Part shown: positions 34,001 through 41,185 of the stretch, piece after piece
Numbering within the stretch: position 1 is the stretch's first letter
How the letters are laid out: each line of letters starts with the position of its first letter
Assembly (NCBI GenBank): GCA_024690505.1
Contig: JAILPA010000186.1
Span: 1 to 57,452, forward strand
Length of the DNA stretch: 57,452 nt
DNA from: Prevotella sp.
GTDB lineage: Bacteria > Bacteroidota > Bacteroidia > Bacteroidales > Bacteroidaceae
Reading direction: 5' to 3'
The notes under the pieces: model-generated
The model's database searches: none
What the model was told of the DNA's origin: nothing
The model's input: the letters and a program-made list of their open reading frames with translations, nothing else
Position numbers and translations under genes: made by a program

Positions 34001-34073
34001 CGATACCCCGATGGTTCCACCAGTCGATGTATCGTCTCTTCGTATCCTCCAGATTCTGTTTCCAAGTGTTCAT
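31053..34073 (-). CDS. Fusion: UroD-like methyltransferase + homocysteine S-methyltransferase + B12-binding domain
   Basis: 1006 residues. Residues 1-about 375 are UroD-like (YHLDGVGAMHHLDALLEI). From about 410 to 712 is the homocysteine S-methyltransferase barrel (LLLLDGAMGTMIQ, GINCVTDIQQM and the zinc ligands IGGCCGTTDQHI). From about 795 is the cap plus B12-binding domain with DLHDIGKNLVASM, whose His would be the lower cobalt ligand. The order differs from MetH: the pterin (folate) domain is absent and no activation domain is attached, but a separate one lies at 29640. The two linkers are built from DNA repeats (32855-32943 and 31701-31860). The start at 34073 (MNTWKQ) lies about 30 nt from a TATTTTTG box; 34091 is possible. 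Confidence 0.88.
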   Translation of the reverse strand: MNTWKQNLEDTKRRYIDWWNHRGIVLNMWEHFQQGVTPHADVSEPMPYKDLNQRWFDPEWRSDYLDWYVAHSCLKADMLPVANTQLGPGSLAAILGGVFEGGEDTIWIHPSPEFASGGSPAGEISFDPNHPNYQLHKDLLRACKRKAQGHYYVGMPDLMEGLDVLAALKGTDQVLMDTVMQPEVVERQVQQINDIYFRVFDELYDIIREGDEMAFCYFSAWAPGKMTKLQSDISTMISTDDYRRFVQPFIREQCQRIPYTLYHLDGVGAMHHLDALLEIEELNAIQWTPGVGEPQGGSEKWYDLYRRILAAGKSIMACWVTLPELRPLLDAIGPDGVHIEMDFHNEQEVEEAMRIVEEYKSDEADRQVQDIIERIELRTNTDSHGQSEASQESTVAEESASVRVSPLQNNNSLLLLDGAMGTMIQQYRLDEEAFRGCRFAKHPQDLKGCNDVLSLTAPFVIRDIHRKYLAAGADIIETNTFNAQRISMGDYGLASYCRDINLAAARLARQCADEFSSSEKPRYVAGSIGPTSRTTSIATSGELLSEQLLREAYAEQMQALADGGVNALLIETIFDTNNARIAIEAARQVAPHLPLMLSFSVATTDGHNILGQSILEFLNEQSQQFFSIGINCVTDIQQMTPFMLELARFGTRVSLYPNAGQPDSDGRYNKTPESLLADVWPMLEGHHLSIIGGCCGTTDQHIALMARAIEPVPGIRLSPQSDYLQRTHSDIHGLSEAAQGSVPVRVSPTQKEKQSESVRVSPTQKEKQSESVRVSPMPKEKQSESVRVSPMPKDNPSECLFQAILDGKSDHAAEAAKVAIANGEAPQTLINEQMIRAMGEVGQRFQDGKAFVPQLLMAGRAMKAALAELKPLMAGDTSTAIGKVVIGTVKGDLHDIGKNLVASMLEGCGFEVINIGIDVSADKFIEAVKENHPDILCMSALLTTTMGYMREVIDALETAGIRNQVKVMVGGAPVTQGFADDIGADGYSDNANTAVTVAKQLLGNNH
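31701..31860. repeat. 42-bp in-frame tandem repeat, second interdomain linker
   Basis: Four copies start at 31701, 31743, 31785 and 31827, period 42 bp (14 codons), the last incomplete. On the minus strand each encodes SESVRVSP followed by a QKEKQ or PKEKQ segment. The sequence contains CGGACTGACACGGAC, which recurs in the other linker. The element ends at 31893-31909 in AGTCCGCTGCAAATAAT, which is nearly the reverse complement of the beginning of the linker-1 element at 32844. Confidence 0.9.
32855..32943. repeat. Imperfect inverted repeat, first interdomain linker
   Basis: Left arm 32855-32880 (GCGGACTGACACGGAC then TGATGCGGAC) and right arm 32918-32943 are reverse complements with few mismatches, separated by 37 nt. 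It encodes the linker between the UroD-like and homocysteine methyltransferase domains (SASVRVSPLQNNN). Confidence 0.85.
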
Positions 34074-34181
34074 TGTGTTCAGCCTTTCCATCGCGTTCTG
34101 CCTGCAAAAATACAAAAATATCGGCAATAATGCCGTTATTTTACATTATTTATCTATCTTTGCAGTCAAATTGATTGCTCT

Positions 34182-36653
34182 ATGAAGAATATTCTTACCT
34201 TAGCAGGGCTATTCACAGCCCTTATGGCATGGGGGCAGGAAGCTCCCGCCGACAGCAGCGCGATTACTTATGTTACCGAGTTTAACCTGTCAGGCCCGTT
34301 TGCCGTGGCCTCGCCCTTTAGTCTTGATACGGTAGACGTCAACGGCGCAGCCTTCGACGAGGAGTCGTTGTTCAAGGCCATCAGCCACGATGCTCCTCCC
34401 ACCACCGTCTTTAGCGACACGCTGCTGCCATCGATTGACAGCCGCAGCGTGGGCGTGCTGAGCTTCTTCCTGAACAACAGTGACTATCTGACAGGCTCTG
34501 TCGCCATTGCTGGCACGGAGCGTTACAAGCTGTTTGTGGACGGTGAAGAGTGCGACGGCAACTTGAAGCTGTCGCCCGAGCACCACGCCGTGGCCATCAA
34601 GTTCCTCTCCGAGCCAGCCGACACCAGCAGCATCATTGTGGCCATTTCCACTGACCATCCTGTGGACTACACCTTGGAGCGCCGACATTCCTACATGGTG
34701 CACGACCTGGTGGATGGTCGCCGTGTGCGCCTCATCAGGTTGTCGGCCGACGGTGCCTACGCCACGTTGGCCTACCAGACCGTTCAGCGCGGAGGTGAGA
34801 GTCAATGGGAATACGAACTGCGCCGCGTGAAGGATGGTCGTCTGGTGAGCCGTCCTTCGCAGAACGTCAAGTGGATGCCTCGCACGTGTGCGTATATAGA
34901 AGAGGAGTGGGAGGGCACCGTGCGTGTGCTCTACGCCGTCAGCCCTGCCACGGGCGAGCGCCGGCGGTTGGCTGCAGGCATTCCTGAGGGTGACTACGCG
35001 ATGAGCCCCACGGAAGATTACCTCATCATCAGCCAGACCGAAGAAGGCCCCAAGGAGGACGAGCAGGTGTTCCAGGTGATGGAGATGGACGACCGCCAGC
35101 CCGGTTGGCGCACCCGTTGCCATCTGCTGCGCTACGACCTCACTACGGGCATGAGCCAGCGCCTCACCTTCGGTGTCAAGGACCAGGAGTTGTGCGACAT
35201 CTCGCAGGACGGACAGAAGCTGCTGATCACCACTTCGCGCTCGCGTCTGGAGAAGCGTCCCACCACCGTCAGCGACTTCTACGTGATGGACGCCCGCACA
35301 CTGGCTGTCGACACTCTGCTCCGTGGTGAGGGCTTCCTTGAGTCGGCCTTCTTCTCACCCGATGGCCGTCAGCTGATCTTCAAAGGCACCCCCGAAGCCT
35401 TCGACCGCATTGGCTGTGTGCTGCCCAGCGACGTGACGCCCAGCATGACCGAGCACGAGCTGTTCCTCTACGACCTGGCCTCCAGACGTGTGACGCCCCT
35501 CACTCACCACTTCGACCCCTCGGTGGAAGACTGCTACTGGTCGGCGGCCAACGGACTGTTTTACTTCACTGCCGAAGACCGCGACTATGTGAACCTGTTC
35601 GTGCTCAACCCCAAGACGGGAACCATCTCGAAAGTGCCCGTTGAGGGCGACTATACCTACCACTTCGACATGGCCGCACAGGCACCCGTGGTGGCATGGC
35701 TCTCGTACAAGACCATGGAGCCGGCATCGGCCTACGTGGCTGACGTGTCGAACCTCAAGCCCAAGGCCACGAGCCTGAAGACCCAGACATTCTTCGACGG
35801 GCGCACAGCCTTGGGCGATGCTGAGCTGGGCACCTGTCAGGACTGGAACTATCAGAACTCGAAGGGCGATACGGTCTATGGCCGTCTCTACCTGCCCAAG
35901 GATTTCGATGCGACGAAGAAGTACCCCATGATTGTCTACTACTACGGTGGCTGCTCACCCGTGAGCCGCTATTTCGAGTCGCCATACGCCCCCCAGCTGT
36001 GGAACTCGCTGGGCTACGTGGCCTATATCGTTGAGCCCAGTGGCGCCACCGGCTTCGGACAGGAGTGGGCCTCGCGCCATGTGAACACTGCCGGGCGCGG
36101 CATTGCCGAGGATATCATCGAGGGCGTGAAGCACCTCTGTGAGGAGAAACCCTTCATCAACAAGGAGAAGATAGGCTGCATGGGTGCCAGCTATGGCGGT
36201 TTTATGACGCAGTATCTGCAGACCGTGACCGACATCTTTGCTGCCGCCGTGAGCCATGCCGGCATCACCAATCACACCAGCTACTGGGGCGAGGGCTACT
36301 GGGGCTATAATTACAGCGAGGTGTCGATGGCCAACAGCTATCCCTGGAGCCACCGTCAGCTCTACGTAGACCAGAGTCCGTTGTTCAATGCCGACAAGAT
36401 ACACACGCCGCTGTTGCTGCTCCACGGCACTGCCGACACCAATGTGCCCATCATCGAGAGTCTGCAGATGTTTACCGCCCTGAAGCTGCTGGGACGCGAG
36501 GTGGCATTGGTAGAGGTTGAAGGCGAGAACCACCACGTGCTCGACTATGGCAAGAAGCTGAAGTGGATAGCCACGCAGATGGCCTGGTTCCAGCGCTGGC
36601 TGAAGGATGACCCCTCGTGGTGGGACGCTCTTTACCCCAAGCGAAACCTGTAG
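34182..36653 (+). CDS. Secreted S9 family prolyl oligopeptidase (dipeptidyl peptidase IV-like)
   Basis: 823 residues with a signal peptide (MKNILTLAGLFTALMAWGQ). A beta-propeller-like N-terminal part is followed by an alpha/beta hydrolase domain (about 590-823). The catalytic triad is visible: Ser670 in GCMGASYGGF, Asp752 in HGTADTNVP, and a His at 784/785 in VEGENHHVLDYG. DPP IV relatives remove dipeptides from peptides with proline or similar at the second position; this one is likely periplasmic or surface-bound. The TATCTTTG box at 34155-34162 is 19 nt before the ATG, and the gene is divergent from the methyltransferase fusion. Exact specificity is not visible. Confidence 0.92.
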   Translation: MKNILTLAGLFTALMAWGQEAPADSSAITYVTEFNLSGPFAVASPFSLDTVDVNGAAFDEESLFKAISHDAPPTTVFSDTLLPSIDSRSVGVLSFFLNNSDYLTGSVAIAGTERYKLFVDGEECDGNLKLSPEHHAVAIKFLSEPADTSSIIVAISTDHPVDYTLERRHSYMVHDLVDGRRVRLIRLSADGAYATLAYQTVQRGGESQWEYELRRVKDGRLVSRPSQNVKWMPRTCAYIEEEWEGTVRVLYAVSPATGERRRLAAGIPEGDYAMSPTEDYLIISQTEEGPKEDEQVFQVMEMDDRQPGWRTRCHLLRYDLTTGMSQRLTFGVKDQELCDISQDGQKLLITTSRSRLEKRPTTVSDFYVMDARTLAVDTLLRGEGFLESAFFSPDGRQLIFKGTPEAFDRIGCVLPSDVTPSMTEHELFLYDLASRRVTPLTHHFDPSVEDCYWSAANGLFYFTAEDRDYVNLFVLNPKTGTISKVPVEGDYTYHFDMAAQAPVVAWLSYKTMEPASAYVADVSNLKPKATSLKTQTFFDGRTALGDAELGTCQDWNYQNSKGDTVYGRLYLPKDFDATKKYPMIVYYYGGCSPVSRYFESPYAPQLWNSLGYVAYIVEPSGATGFGQEWASRHVNTAGRGIAEDIIEGVKHLCEEKPFINKEKIGCMGASYGGFMTQYLQTVTDIFAAAVSHAGITNHTSYWGEGYWGYNYSEVSMANSYPWSHRQLYVDQSPLFNADKIHTPLLLLHGTADTNVPIIESLQMFTALKLLGREVALVEVEGENHHVLDYGKKLKWIATQMAWFQRWLKDDPSWWDALYPKRNL

Positions 36654-36732
36654 ACCTTGCTCAAACCGTGACGTGGCCGTGACATTAACCGTTTATCGGC
36701 GGTACTTGGCGGCTTGAAATCTCCCCCGAAAT

Positions 36733-36823
36733 AGTTTCAAGCGCCTTGGAACAACTAGTTCAGCGCCGCTGAACTAAAAGTTCGGGGCCGCTGAACCATT
36801 AGTTCAGCGGCCCCGAACCAAAC
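36733..36823. repeat. 22-bp mini-palindrome array D (4 units, one of 24 bp)
   Basis: Units start at 36733, 36757, 36779 and 36801. The first (AGTTTCAA-GCG-CCTTGGAAC) resembles the last unit of array C. The others are AGTTC-N9-GAACT/GAACC-N3 with N9 = AGCGCCGCT, GGGGCCGCT, AGCGGCCCC; the last two are exact reverse complements. It lies between the convergent S9 peptidase and GT4 genes. Confidence 0.85.
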
Positions 36824-36830
36824 GAGGAGT

Positions 36831-36886
36831 CTCATTTCTCATTTCTCATTCCTCATTTTTCACTCCTCATTCCTCATTTCTCATTT
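36831..36886. repeat. 7-bp tandem repeat CTCATTT/CTCATTC, eight units
   Basis: Eight consecutive 7-mers: CTCATTT, CTCATTT, CTCATTC, CTCATTT, TTCACTC, CTCATTC, CTCATTT, CTCATTT. It overlaps the 3' end of the GT4 gene, whose last residues (KEMRNEE) and stop codon are made of it. A similar array lies at 57189-57259. Confidence 0.9.
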
Positions 36887-37988
36887 CCTTTAGTACGATG
36901 CCCATTTGGTGCTCCCACGAGAGATTCCTGATAGATTCGCGTATCATTGAGGGCGACAGGGTGAGCTGACGGTAGAAACGTATGATGCTGTCGATGTCAA
37001 GAGGACTCTCATCGGCAGGCGCCTTCAGTACGTAAGGCCTGTCGTCGAAGTCGCTATCGGTCTCAGAGTAGACAAATGGGATGCCCCGCGCAGCATATTC
37101 ACGGTTCTTTAGGGTCTTTATCTTGTCTATTCCCACGCGGTGACGCCCCAGGCTGCCTATGCCGAAGTCGCAGCGCTGGAAGATGCTGTCGAGTTCTGCG
37201 CCGTGCCTCTTCCCGTGTAGAATGACGTAGTCCTCCATGTGGTTCTCGGCGATGATGCTCTTGAAGGCCGTCTCGCCCTCTGTTGAGAAAAAATAGCCCA
37301 CGACGTGGAACCTCACTGTCAGCTCCTGGGGCTTTGAGTAGTAGGCAGCAAGCCCTTTCACCACGCGGTCGAAACCGTGCCATTGGTGAATCTCGGCCAC
37401 GCCAATCAGGTTCAGCTCGGTACTTGTGTCGTTGGTGGTGTCCTTGACTTTGATGCTGTTGAAGTCGATGCCATTGGAGATGCGTATGGTGCGCTGGCCG
37501 AATATCTGCTCGTAGTCGGAGAAGGTGACGATGGCGTCTAAATGGCTGGCCAGACACTTCCTGAACAGCTTGTCCTGGAATATCTGCCGGCTCATGCCCT
37601 GCGCTTCGTATTCCGAGTCGTAGGGGTAGGTGGGTATCTCCATCACCACTTTCATGCCTGCCCGTTTCATCTTCTTCACCATGCTGATGGTGAACAGGTT
37701 GGCGTTGTGGTTCGAGCGGATGTACACAAAGTCAATATGGTTGTCGATGGCGTAGCGGACAATGGACGAAAACTCTGTGCGCTTCTTGATCTTGCTCATC
37801 AGTCCGCTGCCGTAGTCAGCAATGACCTGATGGTCAATCATGCGCTTCTTGGTGGTTGTCTCGTCCATATAGCACAGATGAACGTCCATATCGTTAGCCT
37901 TCAGTGCGGCTACCTGATAGGCGATCTTCTTGCTGATGCCGTTGTTGGGGTCGAACCCGTGGAAGATGATGAATAGTGCTTTTGACAT
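36867..37988 (-). CDS. Glycosyltransferase family 4-like
   Basis: 373 residues with a GT-B look: IIFHGFDPNNGISKKIAYQ at the start (nucleotide-sugar enzymes of the GT4 group often have a GG/NG loop here), NLIGVAEIHQWHGFDRVVKGL at the domain boundary, then FHVVGYF, YVILHGKRHGAELDSIFQRCDFGIGSLG and NREYAARGIPFVYSE. The glutamate that often follows in the E-x7-E motif is not clear. It probably adds a sugar to a surface polysaccharide in the cytoplasm. The start at 37988 (MSKALFIIF) is preceded by a GAATGAG-type sequence. The C-terminus is encoded by the 7-bp repeat array. Confidence 0.82.
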   Translation of the reverse strand: MSKALFIIFHGFDPNNGISKKIAYQVAALKANDMDVHLCYMDETTTKKRMIDHQVIADYGSGLMSKIKKRTEFSSIVRYAIDNHIDFVYIRSNHNANLFTISMVKKMKRAGMKVVMEIPTYPYDSEYEAQGMSRQIFQDKLFRKCLASHLDAIVTFSDYEQIFGQRTIRISNGIDFNSIKVKDTTNDTSTELNLIGVAEIHQWHGFDRVVKGLAAYYSKPQELTVRFHVVGYFFSTEGETAFKSIIAENHMEDYVILHGKRHGAELDSIFQRCDFGIGSLGRHRVGIDKIKTLKNREYAARGIPFVYSETDSDFDDRPYVLKAPADESPLDIDSIIRFYRQLTLSPSMIRESIRNLSWEHQMGIVLKEMRNEE

Positions 37989-38123
37989 AGGAATGAGGAG
38001 TAAGCAACGATGCACCCAAGCTATGCTTGCCTGCTGCCGTAGGGGAGCGGGAACGAGAAACACGTGCTATCGGAGCGCTAAATTAGTGGTTTTTCTGCTA
38101 ATGGCCAAATAATTGGTCGTTTA

Positions 38124-38155
38124 TTTGCTGTTTTCAGAAAAAAATAGTATTTTTG
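38124..38155 (+). promoter_or_regulatory. Promoter for the GT2/GT32/GT4 run
   Basis: TTTG at 38124-38127, 20-nt spacer, TATTTTTG at 38148-38155, full consensus. The first clear gene starts at 38365, so the leader would be about 200 nt and includes the inverted-repeat element at 38200-38316. Confidence 0.7.
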
Positions 38156-38199
38156 CAGCAAACTTTCCGTAACGACACGAGCAGATATGAATAATAATA

Positions 38200-38316
38200 C
38201 AGACCTTATCACTGTCCCTCTCCTTGATGGGAGGGGAGTGCCTACGGAATCCGTTTCGCATAAGCAGTCGGTAGCTGCTTCCCTCTCATCAATGGGAGGG
38301 GTAGAGTAGGGGTCTG
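38200..38316. repeat. MITE-like element with short terminal inverted repeats
   Basis: Begins CAGACC and ends GGTCTG. Two internal hairpins, CCCTCTCC-TTGAT-GGGAGGGG and CCCTC-TCATCAAT-GGGAGGGG, sit near the ends in mirror arrangement. The 117-bp element lies in the presumed 5' leader of the GT2 gene and could be a small non-autonomous insertion or a leader structure. No target duplication was made out. Confidence 0.4.
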
Positions 38317-38364
38317 TAACTTTACTTATATAGAAGGCAGGGCAAAGCCTTCCCTGTTGAGAAA

Positions 38365-39216
38365 ATGAATAAATGGTACGATAAATACCTGACTATCTAC
38401 GGCAAGCCGTTCGGCGAGATGCCGCAGGATATTATCGACGCCACTCGCGAACGCTTGGCCGCCTTGCAGAGCGACAAGCCTGTGGTGTCGGTGGTGGTGA
38501 TCGCCTATAATGAGGAGCGCCGCCTGCCCGCCTGTCTGTGGTCGCTGAGCGAACTCCAGACGCAATACCCCATAGAAATCATTGGCGTGAACAATAACTC
38601 CGGCGACAGAACGGAAGAGGTCTACAAGGCGTTGGGGCTTCCTTACTATAACGAAGAGAAGCAGAGCCCAGGCTACGCCCGACAGTGCGGTCTGGATCAT
38701 GCCCGTGGGAAATACCACTTCTGTATTGATGCAGACACCTTCTATCCCCCTCATTATGTGGACTTGATGATGAAGAAGCTGACGAAGCCTGGCGTGGCCT
38801 GTGTGAATTCGTTCTGGAGCTTCTTCCCCGACGAGAACCACTCTGCCTTCGGACTGTTCCTGTTTGAGCTGGCACGTGACACCTTCTTGTTCTTACAGCA
38901 TTTCAAGCGTCCTGAACTGTGCGTACGCGGAATGGTGTTCGCCTTCAATGCAGAGTATGCACGCAACGTGAAGTTCCGCACCGACATACGTCGTGGCGAA
39001 GACGGCTCCTTGGCATTGGCATTGAAACCCTATGGCAAGATAGCGTTCCTCTACAACAGGAAGGCACGCCCAGTGACAGGCTATGGCACCGTGGGCCAGC
39101 AGTCCATCTGGCAGAGCTTCGTCCATCATGCCAAGATTCAGGGCAGGAACCTGTCGAGAATCTTCTACAAGAAAGAACATTATGAGGATAGTGAAGAGAA
39201 TTTAGTAAAAAAGTAA
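38365..39216 (+). CDS. Glycosyltransferase family 2
   Basis: 283 residues with GT-A fold: VVSVVVIAYNEERRLPACLWSL at the start, IIGVNNNSGDRTEEVY, SPGYARQCGLDHARGKY, then the metal-binding CIDADTFYPPHYVDLM. Inverting transferase, probably extending a capsule, LPS or exopolysaccharide repeat in the cytoplasm. GT32 follows after 4 nt, so the two are co-transcribed. No membrane segment is evident apart from a hydrophobic stretch near LFLFELARDTFLFL. Confidence 0.88.
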   Translation: MNKWYDKYLTIYGKPFGEMPQDIIDATRERLAALQSDKPVVSVVVIAYNEERRLPACLWSLSELQTQYPIEIIGVNNNSGDRTEEVYKALGLPYYNEEKQSPGYARQCGLDHARGKYHFCIDADTFYPPHYVDLMMKKLTKPGVACVNSFWSFFPDENHSAFGLFLFELARDTFLFLQHFKRPELCVRGMVFAFNAEYARNVKFRTDIRRGEDGSLALALKPYGKIAFLYNRKARPVTGYGTVGQQSIWQSFVHHAKIQGRNLSRIFYKKEHYEDSEENLVKK

Positions 39217-39220
39217 AGTT

Positions 39221-39988
39221 ATGATACCAAAAATAATCCATCTGTGCTGGCTGAGCGGCGACCCGTATCCTGCCAAGATAGCCAAGTGCCTGAAGTCGTG
39301 GGAGAAGCATCTTCCTGATTACGAAGTGGTGCTTTGGGATACCAAACGTTTCGACTTGAACCAGTCGATATGGGTCAAGCAGGCGTTTGAGAAGAAGAAG
39401 TATGCCTTTGCAGCTGACTACATCCGCTTCTACGCCCTCTACCACATGGGGGGCATCTATCTTGACTCTGACGTGGAGGTGCTGAAAAGTTTCGATGACC
39501 TCTTAGACCTGCCTTACTTCGTCGGAGCAGAGAAGGCGCAGACTCCCGAGGCTGCCATCATGGGAGCTGAGAAGGGCTGCGACTGGATAAAGGCTTGCCT
39601 TGACTATTACAAGGACCGCCCGTTCATCAATGAGGATGGGAGCCTGAACATCAAGACTGTTCCCGACATTATGATTCGCCAGATAGAGCCGCTGAAACCT
39701 ATCCGCGTGTTGTCGCTGGAAGACAGCTTGAACATCAGGAACCTGGACATGCAGAAAGAGGTGCTGGAGTTTAACGATGCTTTCTTCTCGCCAAAGGTGT
39801 TCGATTCGCGTGAGGTGGAGATCACCCCCTACACCTATGCCATTCATCATTACCAGAACTCCTGGTTCTCGCCCAAGGCTAAGGCTTATTATCGCGCAAG
39901 GGCCTATCTCGTCAAGCTCTTCGGCCATAAGTTTATACGCAAAGTGGAGACTACGTTGATGCCTTGGAAGTTCAAGAATAACAAGTAA
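39221..39988 (+). CDS. Glycosyltransferase family 32 (capsule-type sugar transferase)
   Basis: 255 residues of the GT32/DXD group: PKIIHLCWLSGDPYP at the start, FAADYIRFYALYHMGGIYLDSDVEVLKSF (in part) with the DSD metal motif, then YFVGAEKAQTPEAAIMGAEKG. Such enzymes retain configuration and transfer sugars to surface glycans. The start immediately follows the GT2 stop. It is followed by 35 nt holding TAATGAGTAATTAGGA-like repeats and then a GT4 gene. Confidence 0.88.
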   Translation: MIPKIIHLCWLSGDPYPAKIAKCLKSWEKHLPDYEVVLWDTKRFDLNQSIWVKQAFEKKKYAFAADYIRFYALYHMGGIYLDSDVEVLKSFDDLLDLPYFVGAEKAQTPEAAIMGAEKGCDWIKACLDYYKDRPFINEDGSLNIKTVPDIMIRQIEPLKPIRVLSLEDSLNIRNLDMQKEVLEFNDAFFSPKVFDSREVEITPYTYAIHHYQNSWFSPKAKAYYRARAYLVKLFGHKFIRKVETTLMPWKFKNNK

Positions 39989-40023
39989 TTAGGATTGAGT
40001 AATGAGTAATTAGGACTGAGGAT

Positions 40024-41175
40024 ATGAAAATCGTATATATCATCAAATCCTTTGCCATGAAGGCTGGCACCGAGCGTGTCATGTCCGATAAGATGAACTG
40101 GCTGGCAGAGCATGGCTATAATATAACTATGGTGACATACGAGCAAGGTGACAATCCTCTGGCCTTCTCTCTTCATCCGTCCATTCGGCATATTGACCTG
40201 GGAACGTGCTTCTACCGGCTAGGAAGGAAAATGCTCCTTAAACGGGTGCCGGCATTTATCAAGATGCGCAAGGAATTCCGCAGCCGCTTGCAAGCCATGA
40301 TAGATGAAGTGGGACCGGACATCATCATATCCACTACCTACTCTATGAAGGTGATGGATATTATCCTCTCAGCACGAACCAAGGCTCGCCAGATAGTGGA
40401 ATCCCATGTGGCTTGTTATACCATCAAGAAATCCTACGACTACAGAAACAATCCTGTGATGAGGGTGATTGCTTCTGTGTATGACAAATGGATGGTAGGC
40501 AGGGTGGCCAAAGCCGAGCAGCTGGTGGTGCTGACCAATGGCGATGCTGACGATTGGCGGACTTACACCCCTCGTGTGGCTGTGATTCCTAATCCGGTAA
40601 CTGCTTGTCCCGAGGAAATACTGCCACACGATGGAAGCGGGCATAGAATCCTGTGCGTAGGGCGCTTGGAGGCGCAGAAAGGCTTTGACATGCTGATTGA
40701 AGCCTTCGCCTTGATTGCCAACCAGTGTAAAGACTGGTTCGTCGACATCTACGGCGACGGCTCGGACAAAGCGATGCTGACCGACATGATTCGCAGGAAC
40801 AATCTCGCAGGGAGAATCAACATCAATGCTCCCGTTTCCAATATTTACGATGAGTATCAGCGCAGCGAATTCTTTGTGCTCAGTTCCAGGTTCGAGGGGT
40901 TGCCCTTGGTGCTGGGTGAGGCCATGTCGTGCGGCATTCCCTGTGTGTCATTCAATTGTAAATACGGACCGGAAGATTTGATTGACGACACCGAGACGGG
41001 GCTACTGGTGGACAATGGCAGCGTGAAGGAACTTGCCGACAAGATGTTGTGGATGATTAACCACAGGGATGAACGCCTCGTGATGGGACAGAAGGCCCGG
41101 CAGGCAGCAGCCCGTTTTGACAAGGACGCTATCATGCAGAAGTGGCACGACCTCTTTAGTCAACCGACCGCCTGA
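40024..41175 (+). CDS. Glycosyltransferase family 4
   Basis: 383 residues of GT-B fold: KIVYIIKSFAMKAGTERVMSDKMNWL, then VVLTNGDADDWRTY, ILCVGRLEAQKGFDMLIEAF, and SSRFEGLPLVLGEAMSCGIPCVSF holding the E-x7-E signature of retaining GT4 enzymes. It is 35-40% alike by eye to the GT4 at 43342, so the two may be paralogues. It is the third gene of the plus-strand run starting at 38365 and converges with the Stealth gene (10 nt between the ends). Confidence 0.9.
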   Translation: MKIVYIIKSFAMKAGTERVMSDKMNWLAEHGYNITMVTYEQGDNPLAFSLHPSIRHIDLGTCFYRLGRKMLLKRVPAFIKMRKEFRSRLQAMIDEVGPDIIISTTYSMKVMDIILSARTKARQIVESHVACYTIKKSYDYRNNPVMRVIASVYDKWMVGRVAKAEQLVVLTNGDADDWRTYTPRVAVIPNPVTACPEEILPHDGSGHRILCVGRLEAQKGFDMLIEAFALIANQCKDWFVDIYGDGSDKAMLTDMIRRNNLAGRININAPVSNIYDEYQRSEFFVLSSRFEGLPLVLGEAMSCGIPCVSFNCKYGPEDLIDDTETGLLVDNGSVKELADKMLWMINHRDERLVMGQKARQAAARFDKDAIMQKWHDLFSQPTA

Positions 41176-41185
41176 AGGCTTGCTC

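Noticed and set aside
38187..38309. Possible 40-residue leader peptide (starts MNNNTDLITV)
   Set aside because: It lies within the MITE-like inverted repeat element, has no family likeness and no good ribosome site; its codons follow the hairpin sequences.
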